The notes below the pieces were generated by a model. That model saw only the letters and a list, made by a program, of their open reading frames with translations. It was not told where the DNA came from and did not search any database. Shown here piece by piece: positions 1-8,354 of a stretch of DNA of 64,000 nucleotides. The DNA is taken from NCBI RefSeq assembly GCF_045865695.1, contig NZ_BAACAP010000196.1:1-64000 (forward strand), given 5' to 3'. This DNA is from Scytonema sp045865695. GTDB taxonomy: Bacteria > Cyanobacteriota > Cyanobacteriia > Cyanobacteriales > Nostocaceae. Each line of letters opens with the position of its first letter. Positions within the stretch are counted from its first letter, which is position 1. Position numbers and translations under genes: made by a program.

Positions 1-49
1 TTTCTAATCTGAGTAGACTCACAGTGTGGACAATGCATAGTATAACACC
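1..49 (-). mobile_element. Edge of an IS1-family-like insertion sequence (partial)
   Basis: On the minus strand an ATG at 38 opens MHCPHCESTQIRK and runs off the window edge. The CPxC zinc-finger start followed by STQIRK is how InsA-type N-termini of cyanobacterial IS1 transposases look. The P-type ATPase frame loses homology and stops about 12 bases away, so the element end probably lies near 49, where the minus strand reads GGTGTTATAC. Only 13 codons are visible, so the family call rests on recall of that motif. Confidence 0.5.
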
Positions 50-814
50 TCAATTCCTCCCTATATTATGCAACGCCGATATTTGCACTTCTAAGGTACT
101 GGGTTCGCGCTTAACATTTGCTGTCAGATGTGCAACTTGACCAAACTCCGTATGCGTGCCCGTAGCATAAACGACTGCAAGTCCCCGACCGGCGGCAACA
201 GTGGAACCAGCAAATACTAAGTTAGCAGCATCCGAGGCACGTATATTTTCCGAAGCAACGGGTTCAGGCGATCGCTGAACAGGTAGCGACTCCCCAGTCA
301 GAACGGAAACATCCACATAAAAAGACTGGCTTTCGACCAGTCGCGCATCGGCAGAGATTTTATCTCCCTCCTCTAACTGAATCACATCACCTGGAACTAA
401 CTCCCGTGCAGGTATGAGACACAGCCCACCATCACGATAAACTTTCACTTGAGCAGGTAATACCTGTTTTAATGCAGATAATGCTTTTTCTGCTTGAAAC
501 TCCTGCCAAAAACTGAAAATCGCATTAATCCAAATTACCGCCCAGATTGCCCAACCTAATTCAGGGTTTTGGGAAATAAAAGCTAAAATTCCTGCCACCC
601 ATAATAAAAATGCCATGAAATGAGTTAATTGGTCGATGAAGCGCAGTATTAAAGGGCGTGTTTGCGGTTTGGGTAATTCGTTGTAACCATATTGTTTGAT
701 GCGTAAATTAGCTTCAACCTCACTCAACCCTTGGAGAGTCGTTGTTAAGTTGTTGTAGACTTCTTCAGGTGTAAGTGACCAAATCGGATGATGTGAGTTC
801 ATGGCTGCATTCAT
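50..814 (-). pseudogene. P-type cation-transporting ATPase, N-terminal part only, cut by insertion sequence
   Basis: The 254 residues cover the cation-ATPase N-terminal domain (about 10-75), the first membrane hairpin (LLWVAGILAFI, then WAIWAVIWINAIF) and the actuator domain with the VLTGESLPV motif near residue 173. These pumps are usually close to 900 residues. The phosphorylated DKTGT loop, the nucleotide-binding domain and the later membrane helices are all missing. The frame ends in IGRN-stop right beside the IS1-like end, so the gene was most likely split by that insertion and the rest lies outside the window. A second ATG at 802 could also be the start; neither has a clear ribosome-binding site. 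Ion specificity cannot be told from this part. Confidence 0.75.
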
Positions 815-1011
815 TAGTTTACGAAGCTAGTCAAACCAATCGTTTCCGGTGTTGAAATGCTTGCGCTAATTCAATTCCTTGGTATCAAATTAGGAAAAAT
901 TTTTGAGGAACTTGTGAAGTACAAATCGGGGTGAGATGATTTTTAACTCGCAATCTTCACAAAATCCTCAAATACTTTCGATAAGTTGAAGCTGGAGCTA
1001 AGGAGCTAACT

Positions 1012-1938
1012 ATGCAAAAGACAACGCAATTGGGAAGCGATCGCGCCTACGATATTTTACGTTCCGAACATCAACCCTTAGACGCAATCTTTGCTCCCCA
1101 AAGCATCGCCGTGATTGGTGCTAGCGAACATGAAGGTAGTGTGGGTAGAACCGTCCTCTGGAATCTCATCAGCCATCCATTTGGGGGAACGGTTTTTCCA
1201 GTTAACCCGAAACGTCACAGCGTCCTTGGTATTAAAGCTTACCCTAATATTGCTGCTGTGCCAGAACCAGTAGATTTAGCGATTGTAATCACACCTGCAC
1301 CCACAGTTCCCAGTGTCATTGGCGAATGTGTAGATGCTGGAGTAAAAGGGGCGATCGTGATTTCGGCTGGCTTTAATGAAGCAGGCGATCGCGGGGCGGA
1401 ATTAGAACAGCAATTATTACAGCATTTGCGTCGTAGCAAACTACGCTTAATTGGCCCTAACTGCTTGGGCATCCGTCCCGAAGACGAACCGCTGATGATT
1501 CAGTTTCATCAGACATTATCGGAGGAAAGCGTCTATTTTCGTTACTTTCACTTAATTAAACTCAGTCAACGAGTTGCCCACGAACGATTAACTCGTATAT
1601 GTTTCATCGACTACGATCGCGAGATGGCACTGATAGCCGACTACAGAAATCCGCAAACCGAACAACATGAAATTCTTGCAGTCGGGCGATTGAGCAAATT
1701 GCACGGCACAAACGCAGCTGAATTTGCCATGCTAGTTAGCGATCGCTTTCAGTGTCGCGGATTAGGGACTCAGTTATTACAACAATTGCTGCAAGTAGGT
1801 CGTGACGAACACCTCGAGCGCATCTGTGCGGAGATTCTGAGCGATAACGGGGCAATGCAAAGGGTGTGTGAAAAACTTGGCTTTCAAATTTATCGTGCCC
1901 AAGATGCTTCTGTAGTCAGAGCAGAGATCGTTCTGTAA
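1012..1938 (+). CDS. CoA-binding domain fused to GNAT acetyltransferase domain (internal-deletion derivative of a CoA ligase-acetyltransferase)
   Basis: Residues about 22-157 are the Rossmann CoA-binding domain of ADP-forming acyl-CoA ligases (SIAVIGASEHEGSVG, then LIGPNCLG). From PEDEPLMIQFHQTLS onward (about 161-300) it is the C-terminal GNAT domain of the same Pat/Acs-like proteins, with the RGLGTQLLQQLL acetyl-CoA loop. Full-length relatives are about 900 residues, with succinyl-CoA-synthetase-like and ATP-grasp domains between these two. Here those roughly 550-600 residues are gone, yet the frame is kept, with the join near GPNCLGI/RPEDEP. AAGGAG at 1000-1005 is a good ribosome-binding site. 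Either a relic or a minimal lysine acetyltransferase; catalysis by the ligase half is impossible. Confidence 0.75.
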   Translation: MQKTTQLGSDRAYDILRSEHQPLDAIFAPQSIAVIGASEHEGSVGRTVLWNLISHPFGGTVFPVNPKRHSVLGIKAYPNIAAVPEPVDLAIVITPAPTVPSVIGECVDAGVKGAIVISAGFNEAGDRGAELEQQLLQHLRRSKLRLIGPNCLGIRPEDEPLMIQFHQTLSEESVYFRYFHLIKLSQRVAHERLTRICFIDYDREMALIADYRNPQTEQHEILAVGRLSKLHGTNAAEFAMLVSDRFQCRGLGTQLLQQLLQVGRDEHLERICAEILSDNGAMQRVCEKLGFQIYRAQDASVVRAEIVL

Positions 1939-2019
1939 TTTGTATCCCTCATAAGTTTCTCAAATTGTTTTCTTATAACAAAACCAAAGGAAAGACATTA
2001 AGGGCTATCTATGAAACCT

Positions 2020-2120
2020 TACGCCAACACGAATGTCTTCTCCACTTGTTTGGTGGCAAAAGAGTTTCCGGAGCATCGCCCCAGACTCCTGGACTATCTG
2101 CTAGGAAAACTGCATCGAAC
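2020..2120 (-). pseudogene. Scrambled remnant of an SnaA/NtaA-type monooxygenase gene
   Basis: Bases about 2020-2066 match the 3' end of the monooxygenase gene at 6591-6635. Bases about 2064-2118 match its interior at 7748-7803, in the same orientation and order. About 1.1 kb between the two pieces is missing, so this is an internally deleted ghost copy. It lies in the otherwise gene-free stretch 1939-2355, the rest of which is AT-rich with nothing else recognised. Confidence 0.75.
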
Positions 2121-2634
2121 GATTAATGAGTGATTAGTTTAGTATTTTTACATAAGATATAGATAGAAGATAACCTCTTTGCAAACAAAATATATGTAAA
2201 GCTAAAAATATTTATAACTAATAATTAGATATACTAAATATAATTATCCTATTTGATTTGTGAAATATACGTAGAGCGGGCAATGTCCACCAAGTGCAGT
2301 AAGAGTTATCCTCAAAGAAATGAACAATGTGGGCAAATAGTTAGGAAAGATAAAGATGGCACATTTATTTGAACCACTCACTATTGGTACAGTCACTTTT
2401 CCCAATCGCATTGCTGTCTCACCGATGTGTCAATATTCCAGTACAGATGGTTATGCTAATGATTGGCATTTGGTTCATCAGGCAAGTCGTGCAGTTGGTG
2501 GTGCGGGTATAGTCTTGACAGAAGCAGCAGCAGTGGAACCACGCGGACGCATAAGTCCACAAGATTTAGGGATTTGGTCTGACGGACATATTGAAGAGCT
2601 TGCTAAAATTGTGACAGTAATTCATAACTTGGGT

Positions 2635-2670
2635 GCGATAAGCCGGGTACGGCTTGCGCTTCGCGAACGC
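2635..2670 (+). repeat. HIP1-embedded small dispersed repeat, copy 1
   Basis: GCGAT (2635-2639), then a 28-bp insert (2640-2667), then CGC (2668-2670). The insert is a perfect hairpin AAGCCG-GGTA-CGGCTT followed by GCGCTTCGCGAA. Removing it regenerates GCGATCGC and restores the codons for GAIAGIQLAHAGRK of the old-yellow enzyme. Confidence 0.9.
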
Positions 2671-2782
2671 GGGCATTCAACTCGCTCACGCAGGGAGAAA
2701 AGCGAGCACAGCAGCACCTTGGTTGGAGCGAAAAATTTTAGATGAATCAAATGGTGGTTGGCATCCTGTGGTTTCTAGTAGT

Positions 2783-2818
2783 GCGATAAGCTGGGTACAG
2801 CTTGCGCTTCGCGAACGC
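2783..2818 (+). repeat. HIP1-embedded small dispersed repeat, copy 2
   Basis: GCGAT, 28-bp insert (2788-2815), CGC. Here the hairpin arms are AAGCTG and CAGCTT, a compensatory change relative to copy 1 that keeps the stem paired. Excision restores SSAIAFNEN of the old-yellow enzyme. Confidence 0.9.
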
Positions 2819-3052
2819 TTTTAATGAAAATCATCCCGTTCCTGAAGCTTTAGATACTGTTGGTATTCAAGAAATTACCACAGCTTTCGTACAAGCCGCC
2901 AAACGTTCTGTTGAAGCAGGGTTCAAGGTAATTGAAATTCACGCTGCTCACGGCTACCTCTTACACCAGTTCCTCTCACCTCTGAGTAACCACCGCGACG
3001 ATGACTATGGAGGTAGTTTTGAAAACCGGACTCGTCTTCTGAGAGACATTGT

Positions 3053-3088
3053 GCGATAAGCCGGGTACGGCTTGCGCTTCGCGAACGA
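3053..3088 (+). repeat. HIP1-like-site small dispersed repeat, copy 3
   Basis: GCGAT, 28-bp insert (3058-3085) identical to copy 1, then CGA, so the ancestral site would be GCGATCGA, one base off HIP1. Excision joins RDIVR to SIRAVIPEG in the old-yellow enzyme. Confidence 0.88.
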
Positions 3089-3539
3089 TACGAGCAGTTA
3101 TACCAGAAGGTTACCCCTTGTGGGTACGAATATCAGCAACTGATTGGGCTGAGAATGGTTGGGAGATCGAGCAAAGTATCGCGCTTACAGACAAACTCAA
3201 GTCACTAGGCGTAGACTTAATTGATTGCTCGAGTGGCGGTACTTTACCAAACGTAAAAATCCCCTTTGGACTTGGTTATCAAACTCAATTTGCTTCCAGA
3301 ATCCGCAATGAAGCAAATATCTTAACTGGGGCTGTAGGTTTGATTACAACAGCAGAACAAGCCGACCATATTATCCGCACGGGTCAAGCTGATATTGTTT
3401 TAATAGGGAGAGAGTTTTTACGCAATCCTTACTGGGCATCCGACGCTGCTAAAAAGTTAGGACAAGATAAAGTTTGGCCCGTACAATACGATCGCGCTTG
3501 GTTATAAGCGCTCGCGAACATTAATACAGCGGTTCTCAC

Positions 3540-3595
3540 TAGAATGAAGTACAGATTTATCTGCGTTTGTCTGCTACAGGGTGCGATTCCATAAA
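3540..3595 (+). repeat. Dispersed repeat of the CTGCTACAGGGTGCG family
   Basis: The words ATCTGCG, CTGCTACAGGGTGCG and TTCCATAA recur at about 25538-25580 (opposite strand), 27838-27876 and, degenerate, 28799-28835. All copies are intergenic. No protein or structure is obvious. Confidence 0.5.
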
Positions 3596-3613
3596 ATTTC
3601 AAGGACAGAGTCG

Positions 3614-4804
3614 ATGCCAACTTTTAAAATTCAAACAATATTATACTTAAACTACTTCGTACTTTCTATTTTTACAAGTAGTTTGAGTATTGTTATTCTT
3701 CAGTTAGTTGTTAACAATGGTGTTGACGAAGTTATAGCTGGAAATTTAATCAATTTCAAAAGTATTTTCGTCATAGTCATCTCTTTAGGAAGTTCCTATG
3801 TTGTGAAATTAGGTTATAAGAATTCAATGCTACTTGGTTTAATAGGTTTAACCACAGCTAGTGTACTCATGGCAACAGTCAGAGATTTTTGGGCTGTACC
3901 CATCCTGTTTGCTCTTACAGGTTTAAGTCATACATTCATAAAACTTTCAGTTTATTCAACCATTGGTTTAATTACCGACGAGCAGAAAAAGCATACTGGT
4001 TTAATGAATAGAGTAGAGTGAGCTTATATTATTGGAGGATTGGTTGGATCACTATTATTTTCATGGATGATTCAATGGTATCATTGGTATGATGCTTATT
4101 GGACGATCTCTATATTGACAACGCTAGCATTTTTGTTACTACTAATTACTAATATAGATGAAACAGCTGTAAATAAAGAATCAGAAAAACCTAGCTTATC
4201 ACAAATATTGATGCTACTGAATTATCCCTTATTGTGGGTTTTGGTTATTTGCGTTTTACTATATGGAATGCTAGAGTTAGGTTTCAAAACTTGGTTACCG
4301 ACATTTAATACGGAAGTTTTTAAGTTATCTGAGTCACAATCTGTTGTCTTTTTAAGTATTCACGCTGGAGCCATTGCTCTTGGTCGTTTTTTATTAGGCT
4401 ATTTGCAGGAGAAATTTTCTTGGCTTTATATTCAGGTTGCTAATTTGGCTTTTGCCTTTATCTTAACACTTGCTGTTTTGTCATTAACAAGTTATCCAAG
4501 ACAATATGTAATATTGCTAGCTGCAATCTTTTCTATAATAGGTTTTTTTTACGGCTCTATTTATCCAACTATTTGCTCAATTATGCTTAGTTATCTACCT
4601 AAAGTTCGTCACAGTGCCATGAGTGGAATTATTGTAATTTTTGTACAATTAGGTATAGCTTTAGGTGTATCAACTATCGGCTTTTTGTCAAAGAATTTTA
4701 ATATTCATAATGCCTTTTACGTGATGCTATTACCGATGGGCATTTTACCCTTCCTGTTAATCTTTTACAACAAACTTTGTGTAACCATCAGCAAAACGCA
4801 TTAG
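3614..4804 (+). pseudogene. MFS transporter with one in-frame TGA
   Basis: ATG at 3614 has AAGGA nine bases upstream. The frame runs MPTFKIQTILYLNYFVLSIFTSS through about twelve hydrophobic helices to KTH at 4801. One TGA at 4019-4021 breaks it between NRVE and AYIIGGLVGSLLF; the frame on both sides is the same and hydrophobic helices continue. Total length is 396 codons, normal for a 12-helix major facilitator. A single change (for example TGG to TGA) is enough to explain it. The true stop TAG at 4802-4804 is also the outer end of the adjoining MITE. Substrate unknown; base composition is more AT-rich than the neighbours. Confidence 0.8.
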
Positions 4805-4930
4805 GGACTTCCAAATAAAAAAATATACAACTTTCTCTTGTGGTGCGGGGCGTCCCGCCCGCAACTAGCATAAGACGGGCGAGGACGCCCGTCCCACAAG
4901 ATGGATAATTTATTTCTTGGAAATCCCTTA
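4801..4930. mobile_element. MITE-like element, copy 1
   Basis: The ends TTAGGGACTTCCAAATAAA and, inverted, TTAAGGGATTTCCAAGAAAT form imperfect terminal repeats. Inside lies a hairpin with arms of the CTTGTGG...GGGC / GCCC...CCACAAG type. The same plan is seen at 33533-33660 and 50620-50810. There is no coding potential. Confidence 0.75.
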
Positions 4931-4970
4931 ACCAAACCGATAGCCCGCCTAGGCGGGCTATCGGTTTGGT
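4931..4970. terminator. Perfect 40-bp palindrome between convergent genes
   Basis: The arm ACCAAACCGATAGCCCGCCT is followed at once by its exact reverse complement, giving a 20-bp stem with no spacer. It sits between the ends of the convergent MFS and amidohydrolase genes, so it may end transcription on both strands. There is no T-run after it, so factor-independent action is uncertain. Confidence 0.5.
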
Positions 4971-4982
4971 GCAAGATTTGAG

Positions 4983-6521
4983 TTACGCTACCACCAGGTT
5001 CTTGTCCACTTGTTTAGATTGGATGTTACCTACCTTAGATTCAATTGCCGTACCCTTGAAGAAATCTGGGTTGGCTTCGGTATAAAACTTGTAGGGATTA
5101 GCGAAGACATAGGACTTGAAGTCGTCTTCGGTCAGGACGCCTTCTTTCACGAGATCCCAGCTTTCGGCGAGTGGAGCGGTAAGATCCGGCACATCCCAAT
5201 GACCAACATCCGAGGAATAGATCGCGTTGATCTTGACACCCAACGGATTGGCTTTGTCGTTGAATGCTGCTGCTATAGTGCGATCGTCAGACTCAGAACC
5301 AAAGAAGAAATTGTTTACCCAGCGATCGCGGATATCCTCAATTGTTTCAATTCCAGCCGCTGCAAAATCTTCCAATTCGCTACCAATTGGCTGTCGGCTA
5401 TGACGGGTGAAGGAAGAACCCAGTACACTCTTGGTCAATTCCTCTTTGTTAAGGGAATACCCTTGGGTAATTTCGCCACCGTAGCGCTCAAACAGATCGA
5501 ACAGTTCCGAGGCATTTGTCAAGTCTGGGTTGTAGTTTTGCAGTGCCTTGAGATTGCGCTTGGAGAAGCGATCTACTAAATGAATGTAGACGTGAGCACC
5601 CCAATCTGCACCACCTTCTAGCATACCTACGCGCAACTGTGGAAAACGCTTGGTCACACCGCCAAAGAATAGCGCTTTCGCAAATGCTTGCGAGCCGTCA
5701 GCAAAGTGACCGATATGGTTGTTCATGTAGTTACTGATGGAAGAGCGTCCAGTCCATCCTTGACTACCGTAATGGGTGGTAACGGGTACGCCCAGTTCGA
5801 CGACTTTAGCCCAGAAGGGATCGTAGTCGTATTCACTATCTATTCCGTAAAAGTCGATATAACTTGCATACTTGGCAATTTCCGGAAATTTATCTGCCGG
5901 ATACTTCTCAGCGATCGCCTTAATTGGTCGTTTCACACCACCAACGATATTAATTACCTTCAATCCCAGTGTTTTTACGGCAAACTCTAGCTCCTCAATG
6001 GCTTCTTGCGGAGTCGTTGTAGGGATGCCAGCCACTGGTGTTAGGCGATCGCTATATTTACGGTAGATATCAGCATGATAATGATTGACTGCACGTTGCA
6101 GTGCCTGACGGTTCTCTTGACTTGCTCCAGCAGGTGCGAGGACATTGTTCGGAAACAGCACCGAATAGTCCGATCCCTGCTCCGCCTGACGCTCATAGAA
6201 CAGTTCTGGGAGGGTGTAAGTGGCGAGATCTAACGTGTTGCGAGTGACTCTTGCCCACCAAGGCGATCGAATTGTGCGGTTGTAATGACGTTCTTCTGGA
6301 GTTTGTTGATACCAATCTTTACCACCGCTCTTTGAGTTGAGACGGGAGGATTCCGCCTTGCGTAATTCATCCACGAGTTTTGCGCCGCCGTAATTAGCGA
6401 TGTAATCCTCAAGAGCTGGGGTAAAATCATTGGTGTGAACGTCAGTGTCGATGACCGGATAATCAAGGGTTGCTTTGACGGCGGCAGAGCGCGAGGTTTT
6501 CAATCGGCTGTAGTCACTCAT
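4983..6521 (-). CDS. Amidohydrolase-2 family metal-dependent hydrolase/decarboxylase
   Basis: 512 residues from the ATG at 6521, which has AAGGA just upstream; an in-frame start at 6560 is less likely. VIDTDVHTN near residue 25 stands where the family has its first metal ligands, THYGSQGW and the AIYSSDVGHWDVPD near the C-terminus supply the usual His and Asp. This superfamily (ACMSD-like) decarboxylates or hydrolyses aromatic and related acids using one Zn or Mn. At over 500 residues it is longer than typical ACMSD proteins (about 330). It follows the SnaA/NtaA-type monooxygenase on the same strand, 69 bases downstream, so it probably acts on the product of that enzyme. The exact substrate is not known. 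Confidence 0.8.
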   Translation of the reverse strand: MSDYSRLKTSRSAAVKATLDYPVIDTDVHTNDFTPALEDYIANYGGAKLVDELRKAESSRLNSKSGGKDWYQQTPEERHYNRTIRSPWWARVTRNTLDLATYTLPELFYERQAEQGSDYSVLFPNNVLAPAGASQENRQALQRAVNHYHADIYRKYSDRLTPVAGIPTTTPQEAIEELEFAVKTLGLKVINIVGGVKRPIKAIAEKYPADKFPEIAKYASYIDFYGIDSEYDYDPFWAKVVELGVPVTTHYGSQGWTGRSSISNYMNNHIGHFADGSQAFAKALFFGGVTKRFPQLRVGMLEGGADWGAHVYIHLVDRFSKRNLKALQNYNPDLTNASELFDLFERYGGEITQGYSLNKEELTKSVLGSSFTRHSRQPIGSELEDFAAAGIETIEDIRDRWVNNFFFGSESDDRTIAAAFNDKANPLGVKINAIYSSDVGHWDVPDLTAPLAESWDLVKEGVLTEDDFKSYVFANPYKFYTEANPDFFKGTAIESKVGNIQSKQVDKNLVVA

Positions 6522-6590
6522 GTTTTTTTCCTTCAAAAAATTATAGGTTTTTGCTAACACTCACCTGTCAGGCAAGAGTAGGTAATTTAC

Positions 6591-7955
6591 TTACGTCAAC
6601 ACCAATGTCTTATCCACTTGTTTGGTGGTAAAACGATTGCCGGGACGGCGCAGTCCCAAGTTTTCACGCAAGGTACTACCCTCGTATTCAACACGGAACA
6701 GTCCGCGTTTCTGTAGGACAGGAACGACTAGGGTAACGAAGTCATCTAATCCTGTGGGCAGGATTGGCGGCATGATATTAAAGCCATCTGCCGCACCGTT
6801 GTTGAACCATTCCTCTAGTTGATCGGCAATGGTTTCCGGAGTACCAAGTATGGTGCGATGACCTCGTGCGGTAGCAAGAGAGAGATACAACTGGCGCAGT
6901 GTCAGAGTGCCACGAGTAGCCAAATCTCTGACTAGTTTGAGGCGACTCTTGTTGGTGTTGGTGTCGCTAGGCAGTTCAGGAGCTACATCATCTAGGGAAT
7001 ATTTCGACAGATCGACGTTTTTGTAATAGTTCTTTAAAATACCCCAGGCTACATCGGGATGGATCAACGATTGCAGGAATTCGTACTTCTCCTGAGCTTC
7101 TTCTTCGGTACGTCCAACGATCGGGAAAGCACCAGGCATGATTTTTAGATCGTCTGGGGAGCGTCCATATTTCCCCAGTCTACCTTTCACATCAGCATAA
7201 AATTCTTGGGCATCGGCTAGGGTTTGATTGGCGGTAAAGATCACTTCCGCAGTGCGTGCAGCCAAATCGCGTCCGGATTCCGAGGCTCCAGCTTGAACGA
7301 TCACCGGGTAGCCTTGGGGCGGACGACCGACGTTCAAAGGACCTTTTACAGAAAAATATTTGCCTTTGTGGTTGAGTGTATGCAGTTTGTTCTGATCGAA
7401 ATAAACACCAGATTCTTTGTTGCGGATGAAGGCATCGTCTTCCCAACTATCCCACAGACCTTTCACCACTTCCACAAACTCTTCAGCGCGTTCATAACGC
7501 TGGCTGTGTTCCGGGTGATGCTCGAGTCCGAAATTACGTGCAGCATTCTCATTGCCTGTGGTGACTACATTCCACCCCGCTCGACCCTTACTCAAATAGT
7601 CCAGGGAGGCAAATTTACGTGCCAGGGTGTAGGGTTCTTCATAGGTAGTCGAGGCGGTCGAGATGAAGCCGATGTTTTGAGTCACCAAGGACAAAGCTGA
7701 GAAGAGGGTGACCGGCTCGAAATGGACGATTTTACCGTTGCGATGCTGAGTTTCCGGAGCATCGCCCCAGATTCCTGGGCTATCTGCTAGGAAAACTGCA
7801 TCAAACAAGCCGCGTTCGGCAGTCTGGGTAATTTCCTTGTAATGCTCGAAATTCAGACCAGCATCTGCTTGTGAATCGGGGTGTCGCCAAGCAGAGACGT
7901 GATGTCCGGTGGCTTGAATAAATGCACCTAAACGAAACTTGCGTATTTGGCTCAT
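6591..7955 (-). CDS. Luciferase-like FMN-dependent monooxygenase, NtaA/SnaA/DszA group
   Basis: 454 residues, TIM-barrel flavin monooxygenase. Hallmarks are the start RKFRLGAFIQATGHHVSAWRHP, the phosphate-binding SKGRAGWNVVTTGNENAARNFG, and QAGASESGRDLAA. Members take reduced flavin from a partner reductase and cleave C-N or C-S bonds (nitrilotriacetate, dibenzothiophene sulfone, dimethyl sulfide types). It heads a probable two-gene operon with the downstream amidohydrolase. A paralogue of the same group lies at 24154-25530, and a deleted copy at 2020-2120. Upstream 7956-8354 carries no gene. The substrate cannot be assigned from sequence. Confidence 0.88.
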   Translation of the reverse strand: MSQIRKFRLGAFIQATGHHVSAWRHPDSQADAGLNFEHYKEITQTAERGLFDAVFLADSPGIWGDAPETQHRNGKIVHFEPVTLFSALSLVTQNIGFISTASTTYEEPYTLARKFASLDYLSKGRAGWNVVTTGNENAARNFGLEHHPEHSQRYERAEEFVEVVKGLWDSWEDDAFIRNKESGVYFDQNKLHTLNHKGKYFSVKGPLNVGRPPQGYPVIVQAGASESGRDLAARTAEVIFTANQTLADAQEFYADVKGRLGKYGRSPDDLKIMPGAFPIVGRTEEEAQEKYEFLQSLIHPDVAWGILKNYYKNVDLSKYSLDDVAPELPSDTNTNKSRLKLVRDLATRGTLTLRQLYLSLATARGHRTILGTPETIADQLEEWFNNGAADGFNIMPPILPTGLDDFVTLVVPVLQKRGLFRVEYEGSTLRENLGLRRPGNRFTTKQVDKTLVLT

Positions 7956-8354
7956 AAGCTTTTTTCTTTTTACTGATTTGCGTTTATTTAGAGCCTTTTC
8001 ATCTAATATCAGTTAAGAAGACGACAGCAGTCTTGCTTTCTGACATACGTCCAAAAATTCTGAGATGGCTGAGCGATAAAATTGTTTCCCATAAAGCTTT
8101 GAGGTACTCATGTTAACGTTAATACCACAGCAGAACTAGGAATGTTGTTGCTTGGCGATCGAGTTACCACAAATTTATTGAGTAATCTTACTCAGCAGAT
8201 ACAGCTTACACATATAGATACAAAAAAATCTGTACTGTTCATCACGAAATTATTATATACTAATATTTAGTCAATCAAACATTAAGTATTGCAAAATAAC
8301 TAATATTAAGAAAGCTTGAGTTAATTCCAGAAGGGCAACGTATTCTGTCAACAA
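7956..8354. other. 399-bp gene-free gap
   Basis: AT-rich sequence between two minus-strand monooxygenase genes. No ORF with homology, hairpin or riboswitch fold was recognised. It probably holds the promoter of the SnaA/NtaA-type gene that reads away from it. Confidence 0.4.

Larger units (their letters stand above)
2356..3507 (+). pseudogene. Old-yellow-enzyme family NADPH dehydrogenase (NamA/YqjM-like), frameshifted by three 28-bp inserts
   Basis: Pieces at 2356-2640, 2668-2787, 2816-3057 and 3086-3507 read as one FMN-dependent ene-reductase: MAHLFEPLTIGTVTFPNRIAVSPMCQYSS at the start (FMN-site region), IEIHAAHGYLLHQFLSPLSNHRDDDYGGSFENR in the middle, and the FMN phosphate-binding GREFLRNPYWA near the end. 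Three near-identical 28-bp repeats interrupt it. Total length minus 84 is 1068, exactly 356 codons, and each insert shifts the frame by one in the sense needed to join the next piece, giving a 355-residue protein of normal family length. As it stands translation ends at 2745. A lone AGGAAAG precedes the ATG. It would reduce activated alkenes with NADPH. Confidence 0.88.

Noticed and set aside
5010..5579. 189-residue plus-strand ORF
   Set aside because: Mirror of the well-supported amidohydrolase gene on the minus strand; no homology seen.
7956..8354. FMN or SAM riboswitch in front of the flavin monooxygenase gene
   Set aside because: No conserved aptamer blocks could be recognised by eye; a covariance search would be needed.
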